Part shown: piece by piece, positions 12,502-19,329 of the stretch
How positions within the stretch are numbered: position 1 is the first letter of the stretch
Layout of the letters: each line of letters starts with the position of its first letter
Virus record (IMG/VR): IMGVR_UViG_3300046472_000153
Location: 1-47,449 of that record
Length of the DNA stretch: 47,449 nt
Source: a virus
Reading direction: 5' to 3' (one strand)
The notes under the pieces: generated by a model
Seen by the model: the letters and a program-made list of their open reading frames with translations, nothing else
Told to the model about the DNA's origin: nothing
The model's database searches: none
Made by a program: the position numbers and the translations under genes

Positions 12502-14445
12502 ATGTTCAAGAATACCGCATCCCAAAAAGTAATTGTCTTCGCGTTCGATGCGACGACCAATGTTCCGAAGACCGGGGATGCAGCGAACATCACAGCCTAT
12601 ATCTCAAAGGACTTCGGAGCCGTCACTGTGCTTGGCGACACGAGCGCAACCGAGATGGACGCGACCAATGCGCCAGGGTATTACCTCTTCGATATCACAC
12701 AGACGGAAACAAATGCAGATACGATTCTCGTCTCTGGAAAATCGTCAACTGCAAACATCAAGATCCTTGGAGCCCCGGCAGCAATATTCACCAATCCGAT
12801 AAACTTCACAACAGCATCGATCGACAGCAACGGACGAGTCGATGTTATCAAAGTAGCAGGAACCACGCAGACCGCAAAGGATATCGGTGGCGCCGTCCCC
12901 GCCGCAGCTGCTGGAGCGGCAGGAGGATTGCTCATCAGCGGATCGAATTCAGGCACAACAACTCTTGCTGCCCTTACGGTTACCGGAAACTTTTTGATTT
13001 CTGATGGAATGACGATAGCTGCGCCAGCAACAACTAATCGTGCGGGTCTTGCGATAACAGGAAACGGAACTGGAGATGGTGTGGACATCACCAGTGGTAA
13101 CGGTGCAACAGGAATCGGATTGAACATTCTCGCAGCTTCAACAACAGGTCACGGGATGTTGTCGACCGGAGCCGGATCTTCCAACCTCAGTTCGGCAGGT
13201 ATTCGTGCAACAGGTGGGTCAGGTGGTGGTCCTGGGATTCGTGCAATTGGTGGTGGTAGTGGCGCCGGAATTCAAGGTGTTGGCGGTGCAACTGGTGCCG
13301 GTCTTTCATTTGTCGGCGGTGCAACATCAGGTGATGGAATTCTTATCCAAACAACTGACGGACATGGAATCAATTTTGCGCCTAACGGAACAAGTCGTCA
13401 CGGTATATTCGCAACAGGCGGGACTGCAGGAACCTCAGACGGGATCAAGGCTGTCGCCGGGACTGGCGGTGTTGATATTCGCGGAAGCATTACCGGCAAT
13501 CTCTCTGGATCTGTTGGTAGTGTCACGGGACTCACAGCATCAAATCTCGATACGACTGTCTCTTCCAGGATGGCAACTTATACGCAACCGACTGGATTCC
13601 TGGCTGCAACATTCCCATCTGGTACAGTCGCTAATACAACTAACATAACCGCAGGAACGATTACCACAACAACGAATCTGACAAACCTTCCGTCGATTCC
13701 AGCGAACTGGTTAACCGCCGCTGGAACCGCATCAGACTTCGGACCTAAAGTTGCGACCGCACTCTGGACCGATACAGTGGCTGGTGATTTCACCGTGGCA
13801 TTGAGTGTCGGCAAATCTGTGATGAATGGTGTCTCGCTTGGAACTGGACTGACCGTTGCATCGGTTTCTGGTTCTGTTGGAAGCGTCACCGGCCTAACGG
13901 CATCAAATCTCGATACGACTATCTCTTCCAGAATGGCAACCTATACGCAGCCAACAGGATTCCTGGCAGCGACGTTCCCATCTGGCACGATCGCGAATAC
14001 GACGAACATAACAGCGGGAATAATCACGACGGTAACGAACTTGACGAACGCTCCGACTGCCGGTGACTTCACCGCGACGATGAAGACAAGTTTAAATGCG
14101 TCAACTCCTGCAGCCATTACTGGTGCTGTTGGATCTGTGACTGCAGGTGTAACCCTGGCCGCAAGCCAACTCTTCGCAAAGAAGAATACACAACTGACTG
14201 CCTTCATGTTCAAGATGGTCCTGGCATCAGACCACATTACCGCGGCTACTGGCAAAACGATTACCGCAAATCGTGTGATCGACGGTGGGGCATTCGGAGC
14301 CTGCACAAATGCGCCGACAGAAATTTCGGCTGGGTGGTACAAGATTACACTCTCTGCGGCTGATATGAACGGCACAACGATTGCGCTGAAATTCACAGAA
14401 GCATCTTGCGATCAGCGAGATATTCTGATTATCACCCAGGCATGA
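12502..14445 (+). CDS. Large repetitive tail or surface protein (647 aa)
   Basis: Residues 1-90 and 560-647 are similar compact domains (VIVFAFDATTNVPKTGDAAN at the start; TAFMFKMVLASDHITAATG near the end, both followed by a GYY/GWY strand). Between them lie a Gly-rich beta-helix-like part (ATGGSGGGPGIRAIGGG) and two copies of a 48-residue unit (SVGSVTGLTASNLDTT to NITAG). Composition matches phage fibres and host-interaction proteins. It lies before the terminase, away from the tail genes, as part of an appendage cluster. Exact location on the virion is unknown. Confidence 0.65.
   Translation: MFKNTASQKVIVFAFDATTNVPKTGDAANITAYISKDFGAVTVLGDTSATEMDATNAPGYYLFDITQTETNADTILVSGKSSTANIKILGAPAAIFTNPINFTTASIDSNGRVDVIKVAGTTQTAKDIGGAVPAAAAGAAGGLLISGSNSGTTTLAALTVTGNFLISDGMTIAAPATTNRAGLAITGNGTGDGVDITSGNGATGIGLNILAASTTGHGMLSTGAGSSNLSSAGIRATGGSGGGPGIRAIGGGSGAGIQGVGGATGAGLSFVGGATSGDGILIQTTDGHGINFAPNGTSRHGIFATGGTAGTSDGIKAVAGTGGVDIRGSITGNLSGSVGSVTGLTASNLDTTVSSRMATYTQPTGFLAATFPSGTVANTTNITAGTITTTTNLTNLPSIPANWLTAAGTASDFGPKVATALWTDTVAGDFTVALSVGKSVMNGVSLGTGLTVASVSGSVGSVTGLTASNLDTTISSRMATYTQPTGFLAATFPSGTIANTTNITAGIITTVTNLTNAPTAGDFTATMKTSLNASTPAAITGAVGSVTAGVTLAASQLFAKKNTQLTAFMFKMVLASDHITAATGKTITANRVIDGGAFGACTNAPTEISAGWYKITLSAADMNGTTIALKFTEASCDQRDILIITQA
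13511..13655 (+). repeat. 145-bp internal repeat, copy 1
   Basis: Encodes the unit SVGSVTGLTASNLDTT to NITAG; similar to 13871-14015 with scattered, mostly synonymous, changes. Confidence 0.85.
13871..14015 (+). repeat. 145-bp internal repeat, copy 2
   Basis: Second unit; V to I changes at two positions in the protein and many third-position changes show an old in-frame duplication kept by selection. Confidence 0.85.
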
Positions 14446-14711
14446 TAATCGATTATGGGAATGGCGGACGCTATCCCGGCGTCGAGATTATTGAATTTCC
14501 ACAGATCTATGGATGGTTTGGGATCCCTGCGGCAGATGTCTTTATCGCAAAGATCACAGCGCGAGTTTCAACACCAGAGATCGATTTTAGTTTAAGCACT
14601 TGTAGAATCGATGCAATGGAACGTGCGCCGGAGATTGACTTTGCTATTTCTATTCCACGAATTGATGCGAGCATTCAAGTCATTCCGGGAAATGGTACAA
14701 TGATACCGTGA
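14442..14711 (+). CDS. Small structural protein with internal repeat (89 aa)
   Basis: ATG 14442 overlaps the previous stop (ATGA). Two tandem units PEIDFSLSTCRIDA and PEIDFAISIPRIDA follow each other, separated by MERA. Beta-rich. Probably an accessory of the preceding appendage protein. Stop overlaps the next start. Confidence 0.6.
   Translation: MIIDYGNGGRYPGVEIIEFPQIYGWFGIPAADVFIAKITARVSTPEIDFSLSTCRIDAMERAPEIDFAISIPRIDASIQVIPGNGTMIP
14693..14701 (+). promoter_or_regulatory. Extended -10 (TGGTACAAT), leaderless spacing
   Basis: TACAAT lies 6 nt before GTG 14708 inside the end of the previous gene. Confidence 0.45.
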
Positions 14712-15007
14712 AAAACGTTTACCAAGGGCAGAACGTTCGTGTTGCCGTTACCTTTCGAGATTTCAATGATGCGCTAGTCGATCCGACCGCGGTTACGGCA
14801 TATACACAACGCGAAGCCGATACTGCCTGGACCGACGTCAGTGGGTCTGTTGTTCATGACTCCACCGGTAAGTATCATGTCGATATCGCCACAGAAGCGA
14901 AGAGCGGAGTCTATGAGTGGCGGTTCCGCGGAACGGGCGCTTCAGCCAACGCAATTCAGGATCGCTTTTATGTGATTCCGATGGCTCCAGGAGAAACTGC
15001 TCCGTAG
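14708..15007 (+). CDS. Ig-like/BppU-type small appendage protein (99 aa), GTG start
   Basis: GTG start overlaps the stop before it (GTGA). Reads as one beta-sandwich: VRVAVTFRDFNDALVDPTAV, TAYTQREADTAWTDVSG, GKYHVDIATEAKSGVYEWRF, then FYVIPM. The order of strands (x-V-x-F-D-x-x-x-x-x-D-P-x-x-V, then Y-H-V-D, then G-x-Y-x-W-R) is common in phage appendage and cargo-like beta domains. Probably virion-associated. Confidence 0.6.
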   Translation: MKNVYQGQNVRVAVTFRDFNDALVDPTAVTAYTQREADTAWTDVSGSVVHDSTGKYHVDIATEAKSGVYEWRFRGTGASANAIQDRFYVIPMAPGETAP

Positions 15008-15013
15008 TTGGGG

Positions 15014-15019
15014 TAGAAT
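15014..15019 (+). promoter_or_regulatory. -10-like TAGAAT with leader
   Basis: TAGAAT sits 21 nt before ATG 15041, leaving room for a short leader with a weak purine-rich SD. Confidence 0.35.
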
Positions 15020-15040
15020 ACGAGGTAGAGGATTAGAGAC

Positions 15041-15583
15041 ATGTATACCGAAGGTGGAGCTGGACGATACGAAGGGGCAACACGCCAGGGGTTAGTTTTT
15101 GCTGCAGCAAATCAGGCAGCGAAGACTTATAGCCTTTTCGGAAATACAACTGCGACAGGACTTATTCTTTCCAATCCTCCGACTTCTGGAAAGTTGATTT
15201 CAGTTGTCTCGATCGAGTTTATGAAGGCGGCAGTTGCTGCTGCTCAGTTCGAAGATCTGGTTATCAGCGTTGGAGCAATGGGCGGAAGTTTTGCCCATAC
15301 AACTCCGCTTACGGTTCAGCCTTGTAATGTCGGAAAGGCTCCGTCGATCGGAGTAGGTCTCTGCGACGAAGCTGCAACATTAACGGCTGCAGGACTTGTC
15401 ATCGCCCCTTTCGCAGTTCCATCAGCATCCGCAACAGCAAACGTCTCCGTTCCTCCGGTTACGATCTGGGAAGTCAGCGGTCGATTTGCAATTCAACCTG
15501 GATCATTTCTTCAACTCGCTGGTGGATTTACGAACACCGTTTCTGGCGTCGGCGGAATTATCTGGCGCGAGATTGACATTTAA
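15041..15583 (+). CDS. Structural protein candidate (180 aa)
   Basis: Small-residue-rich, beta-rich protein (TRQGLVFAAANQAAKTYSLF, GKLISVVSIEFMKAAVAAAQ, QPGSFLQLAGGFTNTVSGVG). Composition fits a virion surface or decoration protein, but no family is recognised. Lies just before the terminase genes. Confidence 0.5.
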   Translation: MYTEGGAGRYEGATRQGLVFAAANQAAKTYSLFGNTTATGLILSNPPTSGKLISVVSIEFMKAAVAAAQFEDLVISVGAMGGSFAHTTPLTVQPCNVGKAPSIGVGLCDEAATLTAAGLVIAPFAVPSASATANVSVPPVTIWEVSGRFAIQPGSFLQLAGGFTNTVSGVGGIIWREIDI

Positions 15584-15601
15584 GAAAGACGCGGAGGCGC
15601 G

Positions 15602-16471
15602 ATGATTTGGAAAGATCCGATTCTACCGAAGATCGTCATTCCGTCTGATCTGAAGTCGAAATGGTTTCAACTTGGTAGTGCAAAATATCAACTCCTTCCC
15701 CATCAGTATGAGTTCCTGGCTGCAAAAGAGACTGAAGTCTGCAGCATGGGTGGATACGGTTCTGCGAAAACATTTGGCGGTGTTCTCAAAGTAGCGCATC
15801 TCGCGATGTTCCCAAACAACCGCGGAATCGTTGGCCGCTTCGCTTCGACCGACTTGGAAGACACAACGGAACGCGATCTCCTGGACTTCCTCCACTCCGC
15901 GGAACTTCTTCACACGGCGCCAAACCAGCATACCAAAAAAGCAATTGTGCGGTGTGTGGATCCAGTCACGCAACGGAATCTCGGTTACTTTAGCGAGATC
16001 TCGTTTCAGCACATGGACGATCCGAAGCATCTGCGGGGGCGCCATATCGGTTACTATTGGATAGATGAAGCAAGTGAGGTTCACCCTGATGCGAAGAAAA
16101 ATCTTGACGGTCGTACTCGTTGGAAGGCTTTTGCTGGTCGATACCAGAAACTTTTTACAGGCAATCCGGAGGGCCATAACTATCTATATGATCGTTTCTT
16201 CAATAAAGACGAAATCCTTAAAGCAGTGTGCGGCCATCCAGAATGCACCCTCTCTCAAGAGCAATGCAACATCCAGCACATACGTCTTAAGCGCCGAGGA
16301 ATTCACGCGAAGACGTTCGACAACTACTTCTTAGCGAAAGACTATATTGAAGATATGCTTGCATCGTATAGCCCGAACGAGCGGCAGCGTTATATGGATG
16401 GTGATTTTGATATTTTTGAAGGCGCTGCCTTCCGCGAATTTGATCGCAACACACATGTACTGGCCATATGA
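15602..16471 (+). CDS. terL: Terminase large subunit, ATPase part (289 aa)
   Basis: Packaging motor ATPase. Walker A GGYGSAKT at residues 50-57, adenine-binding-like LLPHQYEFLA before it, and Walker B YYWIDEASE at 151-159 with the catalytic Glu. A later NYFLAKDYIEDMLASYSPNE and GDFDIFEGAAFREFDRNTH match the end of the ATPase and the linker before the nuclease in intact terminases. The frame stops there (16471), and the nuclease continues in an overlapping gene, so the motor is made as two chains. Upstream purine-rich GAGGCG serves as SD. Confidence 0.9.
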   Translation: MIWKDPILPKIVIPSDLKSKWFQLGSAKYQLLPHQYEFLAAKETEVCSMGGYGSAKTFGGVLKVAHLAMFPNNRGIVGRFASTDLEDTTERDLLDFLHSAELLHTAPNQHTKKAIVRCVDPVTQRNLGYFSEISFQHMDDPKHLRGRHIGYYWIDEASEVHPDAKKNLDGRTRWKAFAGRYQKLFTGNPEGHNYLYDRFFNKDEILKAVCGHPECTLSQEQCNIQHIRLKRRGIHAKTFDNYFLAKDYIEDMLASYSPNERQRYMDGDFDIFEGAAFREFDRNTHVLAI

Positions 16472-17241
16472 GCGAAATTTTTAAGGATTGGGAAAACGAT
16501 ATCCCGCCTCGACACTGGAAGCGGATCCTGGCAATGGACGTAGGCGGCGCTACTGCGAACGTCTTGGAATGGGCGGCACTGTGTCCGGAGACGCAATCGC
16601 TGGTGTTCTACGACGAGGTTCACAAAGTAACGACAGACATGTCGGAAGTCGCGAAACTCGCGCTTCCAAAGATGAAGCCGGAAGGATCGCAGAACGAGTA
16701 CGAATTTATCGCCAAAGCAGGCGACTATGAGAATAAGATAGCCCTGGATGACATGGCTCGTCACGGGATCCGATTCACCAATGCGGTGAAGCAGAATAAG
16801 ATTTTCAGTGTGCATCGCTTCGCAGGATATCTACATCCGAATCCGAAACGCCCTTACCCATCCTGGCATCCGATGGCAGGCCAATACGGAGCCCCATTAT
16901 TCTTTTCGACTCCGCGTTGCAAACATCTGAACGACGAGATTCCCCAGCAGAAGTGGAAGAACGAAGCGAAAGGAACGAGCGTCAAGGACGAACTCGATCG
17001 AACGGTAAAGCACGATGCTGTCGACTGCGCTCTTTACATCGCGCGTATCATGCCAGCCCCGATTACAATTCCGATTTTAGTTCCGAAAATCCAAACCGAG
17101 ACTCGCAGTTTGCAGAGCCAGATATATTGGGAGAACGTCAGGATGCAGGAAGAACGGAAGTCCAATGTGCAATCCAGGACTCCGTACACGCCCGGACACG
17201 TAGGAGGCAACGATCAATGGCGATCATTATTGGGATTTTAG
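16468..17241 (+). CDS. Terminase large subunit, nuclease part (257 aa)
   Basis: RNase-H-like nuclease of the terminase, which cuts concatemers. ILAMDVGGATANVLEW gives Asp24, LVFYDEVHK gives Glu50, and KHDAVDCALYIAR gives Asp183/Asp186, the usual order of acidic residues. ATG 16468 overlaps the ATPase stop (ATGA), so translation is coupled and shifted to the -1 frame. The separation falls exactly at the interdomain linker. Most terminases are one chain of about 550 residues, as these two add up to. A sequencing error is possible but less likely because a proper start codon and overlap are present. Confidence 0.85.
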   Translation: MSEIFKDWENDIPPRHWKRILAMDVGGATANVLEWAALCPETQSLVFYDEVHKVTTDMSEVAKLALPKMKPEGSQNEYEFIAKAGDYENKIALDDMARHGIRFTNAVKQNKIFSVHRFAGYLHPNPKRPYPSWHPMAGQYGAPLFFSTPRCKHLNDEIPQQKWKNEAKGTSVKDELDRTVKHDAVDCALYIARIMPAPITIPILVPKIQTETRSLQSQIYWENVRMQEERKSNVQSRTPYTPGHVGGNDQWRSLLGF

Positions 17242-17417
17242 TTCTAGTCATCGCGTTTCAGGAATACCGAATTCACAAGCTTGTTGAACGGCTGCTATTG
17301 CAGGCGAATGTGCCAGACATATTCAGACCGACTCCGGTACGAGCCCCTGCCTCAGATTCTGAAAAGGTAGCTCCAGAAAATCGCAAGAAACTATTCAGTC
17401 TACAGATTCCGAGTTAG
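17217..17417 (+). CDS. Small single-pass membrane protein, holin candidate (66 aa)
   Basis: MAIIIGILVLVIAFQEYRIH: one N-terminal membrane segment followed by a basic helix (KLVERLLLQA) and a Pro/charged tail. SD AGGAGG lies upstream, within the terminase nuclease gene, which it overlaps by 25 bp. Its place just before the protease and lysozyme genes makes a class III-like holin or a spanin-type helper reasonable; neither is proven. Confidence 0.6.
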   Translation: MAIIIGILVLVIAFQEYRIHKLVERLLLQANVPDIFRPTPVRAPASDSEKVAPENRKKLFSLQIPS

Positions 17418-17420
17418 AAT
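17415..17420 (+). promoter_or_regulatory. -10-like TAGAAT before the protease gene
   Basis: TAGAAT 18 nt before ATG 17439, followed by SD AGGAG; a short leader is predicted. Confidence 0.35.
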
Positions 17421-17438
17421 CATCATAGGAGATTTCCT

Positions 17439-18041
17439 ATGAAGAAGTTTATCGCCGGTCTGTGCATGTTCCTGATTTGTAGTATCAGTTTCGCTGAAAA
17501 ATCGCAGATCGTTGCTCAGCAACTCTATGTTCCGATCTTCTGTGGTGGCCAGCCAATGGGGACAGGATTCCCGGTTGATACGAATCTTCTCATGACTGCA
17601 GGGCATGTGCGATGTCCCGAAGGCGAGGCCACAACGATTAGCATCGACCACGGCAAGACATGGATTAGCGAGGAAGATTGGCTTGTGAATGGAGACTTCG
17701 ACGTGGCAATCCTCACAGTCACAGGGAAACCCTTCAAAGAATTTGCGCACTTTCGCGATCCGAAACTCGGAGAAACTGTTTCCGGCTATGGGATTCCCTA
17801 CGATGGCCTTCTGTCGACTGGTATCGTCGCCCATCTGGAAGACTATTTCGTCTTCACAACGAATATTCCTATTGGCGGAATGAGCGGATCCGCTGTCGTC
17901 GGAGCTGACGGGAAAGTTGTTGGCATGGTGAATTTCGGACTTCCAGATCAGCGAGTCGGTGGTACACTTTCTGGTGGGTATCAGGCAAAAGTCTTGACCG
18001 ACCTAATCAAAAGTTTCAAAGAATTTAAGGGAGCAAAATAA
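17439..18041 (+). CDS. Secreted trypsin-like serine protease (200 aa)
   Basis: Signal peptide MKKFIAGLCMFLICSISFAE, then a chymotrypsin-fold domain. The triad is visible: LMTAGHV (His56), GDFDVAIL (Asp88), and GGMSGSAVV (Ser149) with the oxyanion Gly. About 180 mature residues, the size of a minimal Trypsin_2 domain without PDZ. Acts outside the cytoplasm by its signal. Sits between the holin candidate and the lysozyme, so envelope digestion during lysis, or protection from a host extracellular protein, is inferred. Secreted trypsin-like proteases are rare in phage lysis cassettes. Confidence 0.8.
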   Translation: MKKFIAGLCMFLICSISFAEKSQIVAQQLYVPIFCGGQPMGTGFPVDTNLLMTAGHVRCPEGEATTISIDHGKTWISEEDWLVNGDFDVAILTVTGKPFKEFAHFRDPKLGETVSGYGIPYDGLLSTGIVAHLEDYFVFTTNIPIGGMSGSAVVGADGKVVGMVNFGLPDQRVGGTLSGGYQAKVLTDLIKSFKEFKGAK

Positions 18042-18187
18042 TGGAAGATCTCTATGTTTCAATGGCAGTTTCGGTTTTGCTGAGCACGATCAAAAATCCG
18101 GACAAGAAAGCAAAGCTGAAGACCGTGTTTCTGAAAGTCTATCAGACAATCAAAACCGTCTACGCTGGTGATCCGGATTTTGCCTAA
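18041..18187 (+). CDS. Small protein between protease and lysozyme (48 aa)
   Basis: MEDLYVSMAVSVLLSTIKNP, then DKKAKLKTVFLKVYQTIKTV and an acidic end. Start and stop both overlap neighbours by one base (TAATG), so it is translated as part of the lysis operon. A C-terminal basic amphipathic helix, perhaps membrane-associated. Similar short proteins sit next to endolysins in many phages; role unknown. Confidence 0.65.
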   Translation: MEDLYVSMAVSVLLSTIKNPDKKAKLKTVFLKVYQTIKTVYAGDPDFA

Positions 18188-18609
18188 TGGATATCGGACG
18201 TCTGGATCAGTCAATCGAATTAGGTGAAGGTTGCAAACTCACCGCGTACAAAGATACTGAAGGAATCTGGACGATTGGATGGGGAACCAATCTCCAGAGC
18301 CTTCGCATCGACCAGGAACTTGCCGATAAGTGGAAGACTGAGAAGATCAAGAGTGTGATCGTCTCTGCAAAGATGTTCCCGGAGTGGCAATTCCTGGATA
18401 CCGACGCGCGGCAGAATGTCTTCATCGAAATGGTCTATAACATGGGACCAATGCGCGTGAGCGGGTTTACCGAAATGCGCAAGGCGATTACCAAGCAGGA
18501 TTGGGAAACCGCGGCAAAGGAAGGACTCAGTTCGAAGTGGGCAACCCAGGTTGGACAGCGTGCGAATCGCTTGATGGAGATGCTTCGGACTGGACAGTTT
18601 CAGGTATAA
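18187..18609 (+). CDS. T4-type lysozyme endolysin (140 aa)
   Basis: Glycoside hydrolase family 24 muramidase that cuts peptidoglycan. Residues align with T4 lysozyme: Glu14 (IELGEG), Asp23 (YKDTEG) and Thr29 (WTIGWG) keep the T4 spacing of Glu11/Asp20/Thr26. VFIEMVYNMGPMRVSGFTEM and KWATQVGQRANRLMEMLRTG match the C-terminal lobe. No signal sequence, so it needs a holin. About 25 residues shorter than T4 lysozyme because the central part is reduced. Confidence 0.9.
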   Translation: MDIGRLDQSIELGEGCKLTAYKDTEGIWTIGWGTNLQSLRIDQELADKWKTEKIKSVIVSAKMFPEWQFLDTDARQNVFIEMVYNMGPMRVSGFTEMRKAITKQDWETAAKEGLSSKWATQVGQRANRLMEMLRTGQFQV

Positions 18610-19022
18610 CTAACTTCAGGAAGTGGAGAAGGCACATACCAGTGAGCAGAGGTATTACGCCCTCCGTTAAAAACATAGACTAATCCGCAGATCGTCTCTC
18701 CCCATTGCAGTGCCGATTGGATGTCGCATTTTGAAAGGTGTTCGCAGCAATTCACATCAGGAGTGACATTATGGCTATGAATTGTACCGATCCAATCTGT
18801 TTCTTGACGGAGTGCGGCACGTTTGGATCGCAGGATACCCCCTTCATCGGGGAAAACGCCGTTTGCATCGGCGCTATGATCGATTGGGGCTATGCGGGTT
18901 ATCAAGATGTTTCCGTCATCGCTCCGGAGACCGTGCAGGGCAGCGAAGTGCTCATCGGGGTATCGTTTGCGGCATTCCCGCCTGAAGTCAGCTAACATTT
19001 TTCTCGGACAGATAATCTTCAT
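18600..19022 (-). CDS. JAMM/MPN-domain metalloprotease-like protein (140 aa)
   Basis: Carries the JAMM signature: Glu24 (YPDEHFAALHG), IGTIHSH with His82 and His84, and HLSKCD giving Ser97 and Asp100, in the E-HxH-x-S-x-x-D order that binds zinc. A single compact domain of about 140 residues. Bacterial JAB proteins cleave isopeptide bonds or sulfur-carrier conjugates; phages often carry them in tail assembly genes. Here it stands alone, leftward, and overlaps the lysozyme end by 10 bp, so it is expressed separately. Substrate unknown. Confidence 0.75.
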   Translation of the reverse strand: MKIICPRKMLADFRRECRKRYPDEHFAALHGLRSDDGNILITRIAPIDHSADANGVFPDEGGILRSKRAALRQETDWIGTIHSHNVTPDVNCCEHLSKCDIQSALQWGETICGLVYVFNGGRNTSAHWYVPSPLPEVSYT

Positions 19023-19076
19023 GCTGGTATAACCGAATGGTCAGGAAACCATCTTAACCAGAATTCGACGAAAAAG

Positions 19077-19298
19077 TTAGACATAAGCTGCCCACCCTTC
19101 TTCTGGGTCATAAGGACTTCCATCTTCTACGCCTTCTTGAAACCAACCAAGATCGACCAGTGATTGAGCATCGACATCTGACAATGGTTCTTGTGTTTTG
19201 TAAGCATAGATAACATCATGTTCCGCCCCGATGTTGTAACCGGTTTTGTAATAACGCCTCAGGATCTGTAGTCCTTGAACAACATTCTCAATTGACAT
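19077..19298 (-). CDS. Conserved small phage protein (73 aa)
   Basis: MSIENVVQGLQILRRYYKTG, then YNIGAEHDVIYAYKTQEPLS and LVDLGWFQEGVEDGS. I recognise this layout (a G-L-x-I-L-x-x-Y helix, AEHDxIYA, LxxLGWF) from many phage and bacterial short proteins of unknown function. SD GGGAGG fixes ATG 19298; a longer frame upstream would run into the portal promoter. Confidence 0.75.
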   Translation of the reverse strand: MSIENVVQGLQILRRYYKTGYNIGAEHDVIYAYKTQEPLSDVDAQSLVDLGWFQEGVEDGSPYDPEEGWAAYV

Positions 19299-19314
19299 TT
19301 CTGCCTCCCTTGAA

Positions 19315-19323
19315 TGGTATGAT
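19315..19323 (+). promoter_or_regulatory. Extended -10 (TGGTATGAT), leaderless portal promoter
   Basis: TATGAT is 6 nt before ATG 19330; a TTGACA lies 20 bp upstream, longer than the usual 17. Divergent from the 73-aa gene. Confidence 0.55.
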
Positions 19324-19329
19324 ACCAGT

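Noticed and set aside
18738-18995. 85-codon plus-strand frame opposite the JAMM gene
   Set aside because: The minus-strand JAMM motifs are complete, so this is a shadow.
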